Shown here: in pieces, positions 54,896 through 64,000 of the stretch | Layout: each line of letters starts with the position of its first letter | Position numbering within the stretch: position 1 is the first letter of the stretch | NCBI RefSeq assembly: GCF_027706745.1 | Contig: NZ_JAQFWP010000001.1 | Coordinates: 62,001-126,000, forward strand | Direction: 5' to 3' | Length of the DNA: 64,000 nucleotides | Source of the DNA: Nocardiopsis suaedae | GTDB lineage: Bacteria; Actinomycetota; Actinomycetes; Streptosporangiales; Streptosporangiaceae | Notes under the pieces: model-generated | The model's database searches: none | Told to the model about the DNA's origin: nothing | The model's input: the letters and a program-made list of their open reading frames with translations, nothing else | Made by a program: the position numbers and the translations under genes

Positions 54896-56344
54896 TCAGC
54901 CGCCCTCGGGGCGGGCCGACGGTGCGGATGCCGGCGCTGCGGCGGAGGCGCCCGCGGGAGCCTCCGCCGCGCCGCCGCCGGGGACCTCGCCCCCGGCGGC
55001 GGAGGATTCGGGGCCGCGTCCGCCGCGGCCCAGGGTGAAGAGCACGTTGAGCCCGATCGCGACCGCGGAGGCCCCGACGATGCCCGAGTGCAGGACGGTC
55101 GCGGCCCAGCCCGGCAGCCCCTCGTAGAAGTGGGGGAAGAGCATCGGGGTGAGCCCGGCCGCCAGGGAGGCGCCCACGAGCACCAGGTTGAGCTGGTCGG
55201 TCAGGTCGGCCTCGGCGATGGTCTTGACGCCGCTGGCGGCGACGGTGCCGAACAGCACCAGCCCGGCCCCGCCCAGCACCGGCATCGGGATCGCGGCCAC
55301 GAACCGGCCCAGCACCGGGAACAGGCCGAGCGCCACCAGCAGCCCGCCCGCCCAGGCGACGACGAACCGGCTGCGCACGCGGGTCATGGCGACCAGGCCG
55401 ATGTTCTGGGCGAAGGAGGAGACGGGGAAGGTGTTCAGGACCGGGGCGAGCGCGGACGACAGCGCGCTCGCCCGGATGCCGTCGGAGATGCGCCGCCGGT
55501 CGATGCGGGCGCCGACGACGGCGCCCACGCCCATGATGTTGGCGGTCCCCTCGGTGAGCACGACCAGCATCACGATGCACATGGTGACGATGGCGGCGGG
55601 GTCGAAGGCGGGCATCCCGTAGTGGAAGGGCTCGGGCAGGGCGAACACCGGCCCGTCGAGCACCCCGGAGAAGTCCGTGCGGCCGAAGGCGGCGGCGACG
55701 GCGGTGCCGGCGGACAGGCCGATGAGGATCGCGAACCGGCCCAGCACCCCGGGCACCCGGTTCAGTGCCAGCACCAGCGCCAGGGTTCCCAGGCCCAGGC
55801 CGAGGTCGGCGGTGGCCGGGGTGCCTCCCGCGCCGCCGTCGACGATCCACCCGATCGCGACGGGGAACAGGGAGAGCCCGATGACGGTGACGATGGTGCC
55901 GGTCACGATGGGCGGGAAGAAGCGCACCAGCGACCCGAAGAACGGGGTGATCGCCAGGGCGAACAGGCCCGCGGCGAGGCTGGCGCCGAACACGGCGGGC
56001 AGTCCGCCGTCGGCGGCGATGGACTCCATGGCGCCGACCGGGACGAAGGTGGCGCCGACGACGATGGGCAGCTGCGAGCCCAGGCGCAGGCGGGGCGGGC
56101 CGAGGGTCTGCAGGAGCGTGGCCAGCCCGGCCAGCAGGGTGGTGGCGGCGATCATCACCGCGGTCTCGGCGGAGTCGAGCCCGGCGGCGGTGCCGATGAT
56201 CAGCGGCGGGGTGATCAGCCCCGCGTACATGGTGAGCAGGTGCTGCAGTCCGCCGACGAAGTACTGGCCGGCGCTGAGGCGGCGGTCTTCGGGGCGGGGT
56301 GAGGGGACGCCCGGGGCGTCCCCGCCGGATGGGTCGTTCGGCAT
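54896..56344 (-). CDS. Purine permease (nucleobase:cation symporter-2), copy 2
   Basis: The 482-residue product matches copy 1 throughout (GGLQHLLTMYAGLITPPLIIGTAAGL, TFPVSSFAQNIGLVAMTRVRSRFVV, FVAAIPMPVLGGAGLVLFGTVAASGVKTIAEADL). Differences in the loop after NTFPVSSFAQN and in the central helices may mean a different purine. It ends with an Ala/Pro/Gly-rich tail. Upstream on the same strand is uricase; a promoter before uricase may drive uricase and both permeases. Confidence 0.93.
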   Translation of the reverse strand: MPNDPSGGDAPGVPSPRPEDRRLSAGQYFVGGLQHLLTMYAGLITPPLIIGTAAGLDSAETAVMIAATTLLAGLATLLQTLGPPRLRLGSQLPIVVGATFVPVGAMESIAADGGLPAVFGASLAAGLFALAITPFFGSLVRFFPPIVTGTIVTVIGLSLFPVAIGWIVDGGAGGTPATADLGLGLGTLALVLALNRVPGVLGRFAILIGLSAGTAVAAAFGRTDFSGVLDGPVFALPEPFHYGMPAFDPAAIVTMCIVMLVVLTEGTANIMGVGAVVGARIDRRRISDGIRASALSSALAPVLNTFPVSSFAQNIGLVAMTRVRSRFVVAWAGGLLVALGLFPVLGRFVAAIPMPVLGGAGLVLFGTVAASGVKTIAEADLTDQLNLVLVGASLAAGLTPMLFPHFYEGLPGWAATVLHSGIVGASAVAIGLNVLFTLGRGGRGPESSAAGGEVPGGGAAEAPAGASAAAPASAPSARPEGG

Positions 56345-56524
56345 GGGAGGTGACCTGTCCCGTGTGTCAATGACAGGTCGCGGCCTCAGGGAGCGGGGCC
56401 GGCGGCCTGGATGCGGGTACGCGTACGGGCCGCGGCGCCGGCCGTGGCGGCCGGGCGGGCGGCGGTGCGGTTCGCAGAGGGCGGCGCTGGGCCCCGGAGG
56501 AGACAGGGGCCCAGCGCACGGGCC

Positions 56525-57421
56525 TTACACGAAGCCGGGGACGGTCTCCCAGGCGCGGCCGGCCTCGGGGGCGTCGTCGCGCTCGACGACGGCCTCGATC
56601 AGCCCGTAGGGCCGGTCGGCGGCGAAGAACACCTCGTTGGGGTTGTCCAGGCCGAACGGCGACAGGTCCACCAGGAAGTGGTGGTTGTTCGGCATGGAGA
56701 ACTTGATCTCGGCGATCTCCGGGTGGGCCTCCAGGACGGCCTTGCCCATCGCGTAGAGGGTCTGCTGCAGCGCGAGGCTGTGCGTCTCGGCGAAGGCCTC
56801 CAGGGCGAGGGCCTTCACGGACTCATAGGTCTTGTCCCACTCGACGCCGGTGCCGATGTAGCGCCAGCGGGCGGTGACGTCCGTGGCGAGGATCCGGTCG
56901 TCGGTCTCGGCGAGCGTCGTGTACTTGGTCTTCGGGTACCCGTGGAACTCCGACCCGGTGGACTTGAGGACGGTGAGCCCGGAGAACCCGGACACGACCC
57001 ACTCGGAGTCCCCGTCCTTGGTCACCACGGCGGTGCGGGTCTCGGCGCCCTTGCGCACGAACGCGTGGTCGTGGGGGCCCTCGCCGGTGGCGATGCGCTC
57101 CCAGGTGTACTCCTCGACCTCCTGGCGCGCGCCGTACACGTACTCGTGCTCGTCGACGAAGTGGCGGGCCATCTTGAGGGCGAAGTCCTCGATGGCGCCG
57201 ACGCCGCCCCACTCCTTGGCCTTGGCGTAGACCGTGTTCTTCTGGGTGTCGGTGGGAAGGCACGTGCCGTTGTCGCCTTCGGTGTGCACCGTCTCCAGGT
57301 CGCCGCGGAGCTGGGAGCCGTAGTTGATGTCCTTGATGCCGTGCACCGGGGTGTCCCGGGTGATGTGCACCAGGCGGACCTCGGCCTTGCCGTACTGGTT
57401 GTCTCCGAGTCGGATGCCCAT
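56525..57421 (-). CDS. Urate oxidase (uricase)
   Basis: Cofactor-free enzyme oxidising urate to 5-hydroxyisourate with O2. The 298-residue product has two T-fold halves; it keeps GKAEVRLVHI (Lys), CLPTDTQKNTVYAKAKE with the catalytic Thr, DHAFVRKG and KFSMPNNHHFLVDLSPFG. ATG 57421 has AGGAG ~9 nt upstream. Permease copy 2 is downstream on the same strand; uraH and uraD are upstream. GAATAG/GTGTTTCGAG at ~57440 suggests its own promoter. Confidence 0.97.
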   Translation of the reverse strand: MGIRLGDNQYGKAEVRLVHITRDTPVHGIKDINYGSQLRGDLETVHTEGDNGTCLPTDTQKNTVYAKAKEWGGVGAIEDFALKMARHFVDEHEYVYGARQEVEEYTWERIATGEGPHDHAFVRKGAETRTAVVTKDGDSEWVVSGFSGLTVLKSTGSEFHGYPKTKYTTLAETDDRILATDVTARWRYIGTGVEWDKTYESVKALALEAFAETHSLALQQTLYAMGKAVLEAHPEIAEIKFSMPNNHHFLVDLSPFGLDNPNEVFFAADRPYGLIEAVVERDDAPEAGRAWETVPGFV

Positions 57422-57609
57422 GTGGGTCGTCTCCTGATCTCTGTGCTCGAAACACTATTCACAGAAGTGCCGTTGCCGCTCGGGCCCGCCTGCCGGGCCG
57501 GTGTCGGGGAAGGGAGCGGACGGCGTGCGACGAGGGAGGACCGCTGTGGTCATGCGGAAGGACCTGTCACCGCACTCGGATTGGGAGGGTGCTTCTCCGG
57601 CTGCTGCTG

Positions 57610-57951
57610 TCAGGACCCCCTGTAGGTCGAGAAGGCGAACGGGCTCAGCAGCAGCGGGACGTGGTAGTGGGCGTCCTCGTCGGCCAGCTCGAACGCGATG
57701 GTGACGTCGGGGTAGAACCCCTTCTGCCCGGTGCGCTCGAAGTAGGCCGCGGTGTCGAAGACGACCCGGTAGGTCCCTGCGGCGAGCTGGTCGGGGCCCA
57801 GGTCGGGCACCCGGCCGTCCTCATTGGTGGTTCCGGCGGCGACCGGCTTGTAGGCCGACCGGTCGGCGTCGGCGGCCTCGAGCCGGACCGGGACGCCCGC
57901 GGCGGGGCGGCCCAGGGCGGCGTCGAGGACGTGGGTGGTCACGTGGCTCAT
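57610..57951 (-). CDS. uraH: 5-hydroxyisourate hydrolase (transthyretin-like)
   Basis: Second step of urate breakdown, opening 5-hydroxyisourate to OHCU. The 113-residue product has SHVTTHVLDAALGRPAAGVPVRLE (catalytic His), AYFERTGQKGFYPDVTIAFEL and the C-terminal tetrapeptide YRGS diagnostic for this enzyme rather than transthyretin. Its ATG overlaps the uraD stop by four bases. Confidence 0.95.
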   Translation of the reverse strand: MSHVTTHVLDAALGRPAAGVPVRLEAADADRSAYKPVAAGTTNEDGRVPDLGPDQLAAGTYRVVFDTAAYFERTGQKGFYPDVTIAFELADEDAHYHVPLLLSPFAFSTYRGS

Positions 57952-58484
57952 GCGTCGTCCAGCACCTTTTCCACGCGCAGCAGCGCGATCTTGCGGAACT
58001 CCTCGCCGACGACCGACTTCTCCCGCGCCGGGTCGTTGCCCAGGCGGGCCTTGAGGTCGCCGAGGAGGTCTTCGGGCGAGCGGCCGCTGGCGCACACCAG
58101 GTAGATGTGGCCGAACCGTTCCTCGTAGGCGGCGTTGGCGGCTTTGAAGGCCTGCTCGGTGTCCTCGCCCCCGGCGGTGACCGCGGCCTGCTCGCCGCGG
58201 GACCACCGGGACTCGGTGTCCGTGCCGGAGGCCTTCTCGCCGATCCGGGGGTGGCGCGACAGGGCCGCGTCCACCTCGGCGGCGGTGAGCGGGCTGGCCT
58301 GCGCGTCGGCGGCGGCCAGCAGCGCCTCCCGGGTGGCGAAGGGCCGTTCGGCGTCGAGCGCCTCGACCCACCGGTCCACGTTCAGGCAGCGCGCGAACTC
58401 TTCGCGGAAGGCCGGCGAGGACAGCGCGTTGACCCGGTCGAGCCCCGGGTCCCCGGTGGGCCGGGGCGTCGGGGATTCGGGCAT
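57948..58484 (-). CDS. uraD: 2-oxo-4-hydroxy-4-carboxy-5-ureidoimidazoline decarboxylase
   Basis: Third step, giving S-allantoin. The 178-residue product has the family core ARCLNVDRWVEAL, the catalytic HPRIGEK motif, SRGEQAAV and YEERFGHIYLVCASGRSPEDLLGDLKARLGND. ATG 58484. It heads a minus-strand operon with uraH; the gene-less 460 bases upstream hold the shared divergent promoter with hyi. Confidence 0.94.
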   Translation of the reverse strand: MPESPTPRPTGDPGLDRVNALSSPAFREEFARCLNVDRWVEALDAERPFATREALLAAADAQASPLTAAEVDAALSRHPRIGEKASGTDTESRWSRGEQAAVTAGGEDTEQAFKAANAAYEERFGHIYLVCASGRSPEDLLGDLKARLGNDPAREKSVVGEEFRKIALLRVEKVLDDA

Positions 58485-58652
58485 GGCGGCTCGCTTCCTT
58501 GTGTCGGTCCGGCCCGCGGGGCGGCGGGGCGGGGTGTGGGCCCTCGGCGGTGCCCGGTCGGGATCCGCCTGGGCGCGCTCGGCCGCTGCACGGCCGGTGG
58601 CCGGTGCGCGTTCACCCGCTGCTCCCCGCTCCGGCGAGCGGATTTCGTAGAG

Positions 58653-58920
58653 CAGAAACTCGCTTTTACATCTCGGACTGTAGCCCCGGTCACAGTGGGG
58701 TTGTCAACACGGGGTCCCGGCCGGAGCGGTGCCGGGGCGCCCGCGGCGCCCGTGACCACCGGTGTACCCGTCGGTGAGCCGTGCCATATGTGACCTGTGT
58801 CCCATGATTCGACCTTATGCGTGCGATGAGACCAGGTGGGCGGATCGCCGGAGGGGAGTTGACAAGCCCGGGTGCGGGTCGCAGACTCGAATCATTCCTT
58901 CAAGTGAAAACTCGTTTCCA
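58653..58920. promoter_or_regulatory. Probable AllR operators in the uraD-hyi divergent region
   Basis: Two related sites flank the gap: CAGAAACTCGCTTTTACA (58653-58670) and TGAAAACTCGTTTCCA (58905-58920). The second, read on the minus strand, is TGGAAACGAGTTTTCA, matching the TGGAAA-N4-TTTCCA style of IclR-family sites. Each lies near a promoter for one of the divergent operons. The rest of the 460-base gap shows no gene. Confidence 0.6.
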
Positions 58921-58944
58921 CATTACGAAAGGGGAGAGCGCGAC

Positions 58945-59745
58945 ATGAGCCACTCGCTGCGCTACACGGTGAACTGCTCGCTGCTGTTCACCGAGCTGCC
59001 GCTCAACGAGCGTCCCGCCGCCGCCCGCAAGGCCGGCTTCGACGCCGTGGAGTTCTGGTGGCCCTTCGCGAGCCCCGTCCCCGCCGACCGCGAGGTCGAC
59101 GCCTTCGTCCAGGCGATCGCCGACGCCGGCGTCCACCTGAGCGGGCTCAACTTCTTCGCCGGCGAGCTGCCCGGCCCCGACCGCGGGGTGCTCTCCCAGC
59201 CCTCCCGCGCCCAGGAGTTCCGCGACAACCTCGACGTCGTGGTCGGCATCGCCCGCCGCACCGGCACCACGGCCTTCAACGCCCTCTACGGGCTGCGCCA
59301 GGACGGTGTCGACCCAGCCGAGCAGGACCGCGTCGGCCTGGAGTCGATCGTCGCCGCCGCCGAGGCGGTCGCGGCCGTCGACGGCACCGTCCTCATCGAG
59401 CCCGTCAGCGGCTCGGACGGGTATCCGATCAAGACGGCCGCCGACGGCCTGGAGGTCGTCGGCAAGGCCCGCGCCGCCGGCGCGGCCAACGTCGCCCTGC
59501 TCGCCGACCTCTTCCACCTGGCCGTCAACGGCGACGACGTGGCCGCCGCGGTGCGCGACCACGCCGCCGAGTTCGGGCACGTGCAGATCGCCGACGCCCC
59601 CGGCCGCGGCGAGCCCGGCACCGGCGGCCTGCCCATCGCCGACCTCCTCGCCGCCGCCCAGCGGGGCGGCTACGACGGCTACGTGGGCCTGGAGTACAAG
59701 CCGACCGTGCCCACCGCCGAGAGCTTCGGCTGGATCGGCCGCTGA
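58945..59745 (+). CDS. hyi: Hydroxypyruvate isomerase
   Basis: Interconverts hydroxypyruvate and tartronate semialdehyde. The 266-residue TIM barrel reads LRYTVNCSLLFTELPLNERPAAARKAGFDAVEFWWPF, LSGLNFFAGELPGPDRG, VLIEPVSGSDGYPIKTA, NVALLADLFHL and GHVQIADAPGRGEPGTGGLP, with Glu and His/Asp metal ligands in the usual places. ATG 58945 has GGGGAG ~9 nt upstream. First gene of the operon hyi-glxR-gcl. Confidence 0.93.
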   Translation: MSHSLRYTVNCSLLFTELPLNERPAAARKAGFDAVEFWWPFASPVPADREVDAFVQAIADAGVHLSGLNFFAGELPGPDRGVLSQPSRAQEFRDNLDVVVGIARRTGTTAFNALYGLRQDGVDPAEQDRVGLESIVAAAEAVAAVDGTVLIEPVSGSDGYPIKTAADGLEVVGKARAAGAANVALLADLFHLAVNGDDVAAAVRDHAAEFGHVQIADAPGRGEPGTGGLPIADLLAAAQRGGYDGYVGLEYKPTVPTAESFGWIGR

Positions 59746-59789
59746 CCGGCCGCCGCACCCCGACCACCGTTCCGAAAGGAAGCAGCCAC

Positions 59790-60680
59790 ATGTCCCAGCC
59801 GCGCACCATCGCCTTCATCGGCCTCGGCATCATGGGCCTGCCCATGGCCGTCAACCTCGCCAAGGCCGGCTACGAGGTCACCGGGTACAACCGCAGCCCC
59901 GAGAAGGCGCAGAAGCTCGCCGAGCAGGGCGGCAAGGCGGCCTCCACGGTCGCCGAGGCGGTCGCCGGCGCCGACGCCGTCATCACGATGGTCCCCGACT
60001 CCCCGGACGTCGAGGAGGTGCTGCTGGGCGAGGACGGCGTCTACGCCAACGCCCGCTCCGGCGCCCTGGTCATCGACATGAGCACCATCCGCCCCGACGT
60101 GGCGCGCGACGTGGCCGCCAAGGGCGCCGAGCGCGGCCTGCGGGTCCTGGACGCCCCGGTCAGCGGCGGCGAGGCCGGAGCCGTCGAGGCGAAGCTGTCC
60201 ATCATGGTCGGCGGCGCCCAGGAGGACTTCGAGGCGGCCCGCCCGCTCTTCGACGTGCTGGGCACCACCCCGGTGCTGGTCGGCCCCTCGGGCGCCGGGC
60301 AGACCGTCAAGGCCGCCAACCAGCTCATCGTGGCCGGCAACATCCAGCTCGTCGCCGAGGCGCTGGTCTTCCTGGAGGCGCACGGCGTCGACACCGAGGA
60401 GGGCCTGAAGGTCCTCAACGGCGGCCTGGCCGGAAGCACCGTGATGACCCGCAAGGGCGAGGGCATGCGCAACCGGCAGTTCGCCCCGGGCTTCCGGATC
60501 GAGCTGCACGACAAGGACATGAAGATCGTGACGACCGCGGCCCGCGAGGCCGGTGTGTCGATCCCGCTGGGCGCGCTGGTGGCGCAGTTCGTGGGCGCCC
60601 TCAAGGCCCAGGGGCACGGCGGCCTGGACCACTCCGCGCTGCTGAAGCTCGTGGAGCAGCTCTCCAGCGAGCAGAAGTAG
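59790..60680 (+). CDS. glxR: Tartronate semialdehyde (2-hydroxy-3-oxopropionate) reductase
   Basis: Reduces tartronate semialdehyde to D-glycerate with NAD(P)H. The 296-residue product has the Rossmann start IAFIGLGIMGLPMAVNLAKAGYEVTGYNRSP, the signature VLDAPVSGGEAGAVEAKLSIMVGG and the catalytic Lys region GAGQTVKAANQLIVAGNIQ. ATG 59790 has AAGGAAG upstream. It lies between hyi and gcl. Confidence 0.95.
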   Translation: MSQPRTIAFIGLGIMGLPMAVNLAKAGYEVTGYNRSPEKAQKLAEQGGKAASTVAEAVAGADAVITMVPDSPDVEEVLLGEDGVYANARSGALVIDMSTIRPDVARDVAAKGAERGLRVLDAPVSGGEAGAVEAKLSIMVGGAQEDFEAARPLFDVLGTTPVLVGPSGAGQTVKAANQLIVAGNIQLVAEALVFLEAHGVDTEEGLKVLNGGLAGSTVMTRKGEGMRNRQFAPGFRIELHDKDMKIVTTAAREAGVSIPLGALVAQFVGALKAQGHGGLDHSALLKLVEQLSSEQK

Positions 60681-60830
60681 GAAAAGGGTTCCCGCCGCGG
60701 GACGGCCGTGGACGGTTCGCGACTTACGTGTGTGTGCTCCGCGCGAGCCGCCGAGGCCTGGGTGTTGGCCGCACCCTTGGTCCCGCAGGCGGGCCCATCG
60801 ACCCCCCTAGCACTGAAGGGTTCACAGCAA

Positions 60831-62561
60831 ATGGTACAGATGCCCGCCATGAACGCGGCCGTCGAGGTCCTGAAAGACGAGGGCGTCGACACCGCCTTCG
60901 GCTGCCCCGGCGCCGCGATCCTCCCCTTCTACAAGGCTCTCGAGCAGGTCGGAGGGATCGAGCACCTGACGGTCCGCCACGAGGAGGGCGCGACCCACAT
61001 GGCCGACGGGTGGGCCCGCACCACCGGCAAGGTGGGCGTGGCCATCGGCACCTCCGGCCCGGCCGGGACCAACATGATCACCGGCCTGTACACCGCGATG
61101 GCCGACTCCATCCCGATCGTGTGCATCACCGGCCAGAACCGCACCGACCTGCTGGACAAGGAGGGCTTCCAGGCGGTCGACATCGTCGAGATCGCCAAGC
61201 CCGTCACCAAGTGGGCCGTGCAGATCAAGGAGCCCGGGACCGCCCCGTGGATCTTCCGCGAGGCCTTCCGGATCGCCCGTGAGGGCCGCCCGGGGCCGGT
61301 GCTCATCGACATCCCGCTGGACGTCGCCCAGCAGGAGATCTCTTACGACCCCTCCATCGACGCCCCGCTGCAGGTGCACGACATCGTTCCGCACCGCCCG
61401 CGGGTCGAGCGCGCGCTGGACATGCTGCTGGAGGCCGAGCGCCCGCTCATCCTCGCCGGCGGCGGCATCATCATCTCCGAGGCCTCCGAGGAGCTGACCG
61501 AGCTCGCAGAGCTGCTGCGGGTCCCCGTCCAGGTGACCCTCATGGGCAAGGGGTCCTTCGACGAGGACTCCGACCTGTACGCGGGCATGACCGGCGTGCA
61601 GACCTCCCAGCGCTACGGCAACGCCTCGTTCCTGGAGTCGGACCTGGTGCTGGCGGTGGGCGCGCGCTTCGCCGACCGGCACACCGGCGCCATCGACGTC
61701 TACCGGGGCGACCGGAAGTTCATCCACGTCGACATCGAGGCCACCCAGCTCGGCCGGGTGTTCGAGCCCGACCTGGGGATCGTGTCCGACGCCCGGCTGT
61801 TCCTGCGCGAGCTCATCGACGCCGCCAAGAAGCGCTCCGCCAAGGCGCGGGTGGGCGCGTGGATCGAGCGGGTCGGCGAGCTCAAGCGGACCCTGGGGCG
61901 GCGCGAGGACTTCGACAGCGTGCCGGTCAAGGCACCGCGCGTCTACAAGGAGATCAACGAGGTCTTCGGCGAGGACGCCTACTTCGTCACCGCCATCGGC
62001 CTCTACCAGATCTGGGGCGGCCAGCACCAGAAGGCCTACAAGCCGCGCCACTACCAGATCTGCGGCCAGGCGGGCCCGCTCGGCTGGGAGATCCCGGCGG
62101 CCATCGGCGTCAAGAAGGCGCTGAAGGACACCGAGCCCGACGCCGAGGTGGTCGGCGTCGTCGGCGACTACGGCTTCCAGTACATGGTCGAGGAGCTGGC
62201 CGTCGCCGCGCAGTACGACGTGCCGTTCGTGATCATCATGCTCAACAACGAGTACCTGGGGCTGATCCGCCAGGCGGAGATCCCCTACGACATGAACTAC
62301 CAGGTCGACATCCACTACGACGACCACGGCACGGACAGCGTCAAGATCATGGAGGCCTACGGCTGCTCCGGGCGCCGCGTCTTCGACCCGTCGGAGATCC
62401 GCGAGTCCATCGAGTGGGCCCGCAAGCAGGCGCAGGCCACCTCCCGGCCCGTGCTCGTGGAGATCATGATCGAGCGCGAGGCCAACACTCCGCACGGCCC
62501 GGCGATCGACGCCGTGAAGGAGTTCGAGCCCGCCCCCGAGCCGCAGGGCCAGGGGGCATGA
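60831..62561 (+). CDS. gcl: Glyoxylate carboligase (tartronate-semialdehyde synthase) with Glu at position 51
   Basis: ThDP enzyme condensing two glyoxylates to tartronate semialdehyde and CO2. The 576-residue product has the N-terminal ThDP-binding domain (TAFGCPGAAILPFYKAL, HEEGATHMADGWAR), GTSGPAGTNMITGLYTAMADSIPIVCITGQ, and the cofactor motif GVVGDYGFQYMVEELAVA ... NNEYLGLIRQ. The characterised E. coli enzyme is unusual in having Val51 where other ThDP enzymes have Glu; here the aligned residue is Glu51. Context with hyi and glxR still favours Gcl, but another acetohydroxyacid-synthase-like carboligase is possible. ATG 60831 follows GAAGGG. Confidence 0.85.
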   Translation: MVQMPAMNAAVEVLKDEGVDTAFGCPGAAILPFYKALEQVGGIEHLTVRHEEGATHMADGWARTTGKVGVAIGTSGPAGTNMITGLYTAMADSIPIVCITGQNRTDLLDKEGFQAVDIVEIAKPVTKWAVQIKEPGTAPWIFREAFRIAREGRPGPVLIDIPLDVAQQEISYDPSIDAPLQVHDIVPHRPRVERALDMLLEAERPLILAGGGIIISEASEELTELAELLRVPVQVTLMGKGSFDEDSDLYAGMTGVQTSQRYGNASFLESDLVLAVGARFADRHTGAIDVYRGDRKFIHVDIEATQLGRVFEPDLGIVSDARLFLRELIDAAKKRSAKARVGAWIERVGELKRTLGRREDFDSVPVKAPRVYKEINEVFGEDAYFVTAIGLYQIWGGQHQKAYKPRHYQICGQAGPLGWEIPAAIGVKKALKDTEPDAEVVGVVGDYGFQYMVEELAVAAQYDVPFVIIMLNNEYLGLIRQAEIPYDMNYQVDIHYDDHGTDSVKIMEAYGCSGRRVFDPSEIRESIEWARKQAQATSRPVLVEIMIEREANTPHGPAIDAVKEFEPAPEPQGQGA

Positions 62562-62611
62562 GACGGGGGCGCGGCGGCCGCGGAGGCGGAAGGCCGTCAC
62601 GCCCCCACGGA

Positions 62612-62711
62612 CCGGTTGCGTCGGTGGCCACTTGGCCGGGCCACCGCCGTACACCGGCACCCGGCGGGGCGCATCGGTGGTCACTTGGCCGGATCACCGC
62701 GGCGCCCCGCC
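62612..62711 (+). ncRNA. Twin hairpins with identical loop ACTTGGCCG; the second is a terminator
   Basis: Hairpin 1: CGGTGGCC (62622-62629), loop, GGCCACCG (62639-62646). Hairpin 2: CGGTGGTC (62675-62682), same nine-base loop, GATCACCG (62692-62699), enclosed by a perfect outer stem GGCGGGGCGC / GCGCCCCGCC and followed by GCTTTTCG. The C-G pair at stem position 7 becomes T-A, a compensatory change, and pair 6 becomes G-T. The outer stems differ. Hairpin 2 probably ends gcl transcription; the conserved loop suggests a further role. Confidence 0.55.
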
Positions 62712-62789
62712 GCTTTTCGCATCCGCCTCTGGGGGGACAGGGGGCGTTCCTCACTCCGCGTCCACGGGTCTGCTACGGTGTTCACCGTT

Positions 62790-62818
62790 ATGCTGCGCGA
62801 GCTGCTCCTCCTTAGCGG

Positions 62819-62837
<19 letters not shown>
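62790..62837 (+). CDS. leuL: Leucine leader peptide
   Basis: A 15-codon frame encodes MLRELLLLSGRGGGR, with four consecutive Leu codons (CTG CTC CTC CTT, the last rare here) 85 bases before leuA. Such leaders make leuA expression depend on ribosome stalling for charged leucyl-tRNA. Confidence 0.8.

Positions 62838-64000
<1,163 letters not shown>

Overview
This is a high-GC actinomycete chromosome segment. Evidence for this is the GTG/TTG starts, the CIRCE-controlled hrcA-dnaJ2 pair, a TioE-type MerR regulator, a sugar ABC transporter without its own ATPase, and an AllR-type purine regulon. Gene content fits Nocardiopsidaceae or Streptosporangiales-like relatives, but genus is an inference. 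No rRNA, tRNA, CRISPR array or intact insertion sequence was seen.

Layout. (1) 0-8.1 kb: competence genes comEA and comEC on the minus strand, comEC running off the left edge and separated from comEA by a dispersed repeat; a phosphotransferase-fold gene, rpsT, a membrane-anchored hypothetical hydrolase and lepA. (2) 8.2-15.1 kb: a LacI/MalR-type regulator divergent from an alpha-glucosidase, then malEFG, with matching GCAAG/CTTGC operators in front of both transcription units. (3) 15.2-21.1 kb: single accessory genes (LURP-one/scramblase-like protein, DHFR-fold reductase, cupin divergent from a GlxA-like regulator, TioE-like MerR divergent from an erythromycin-esterase-family gene, two small membrane proteins). 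(4) 21.4-29.2 kb: a scarred copper/redox region holding remnants of a GNAT acetyltransferase and an M56 peptidase, an intact multicopper oxidase, an ECF sigma/anti-sigma pair, a 5'-truncated Dyp peroxidase, a lower-GC two-gene Panacea toxin-antitoxin islet, and a copC with an altered C-terminus. (5) 29.4-43.6 kb: conserved housekeeping block hemW, two DUF4870 proteins, DUF3097, hrcA-dnaJ2-rsmE, a SigE-family sigma factor with its partner, hinT, phoH, ybeY, corC, a cytidine-deaminase-like gene and era. (6) 43.6-45.6 kb: 2 kb without genes, built from tandem and inverted copies of a ~217-bp repeat, a 62-bp hairpin element and a paired palindrome. (7) 45.6-48.4 kb: a Zur/Fur-type box in front of a methyltransferase and an MFS exporter. 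(8) 48.4-62.6 kb: purine/allantoin catabolism (allR, citrate-lyase-like gene, allB, two permeases, uricase, uraH, uraD, hyi, glxR, gcl). (9) 62.6-64 kb: twin hairpins, a leucine leader peptide with attenuator, and leuA running off the right edge.

Working together: region 2 is a complete maltose/alpha-glucoside uptake and hydrolysis unit that probably borrows a shared MsiK-type ATPase. Region 8 imports purines, converts urate to allantoin, opens allantoin, and passes glyoxylate through carboligase, isomerase and reductase to glycerate. The most unusual content is the toxin-antitoxin islet inside the broken copper cluster, the dispersed repeat and hairpin families, the paired RNA-like hairpins upstream of leuA, the metal-box methyltransferase/exporter pair, and a glyoxylate carboligase carrying the glutamate that the characterised enzyme lacks.
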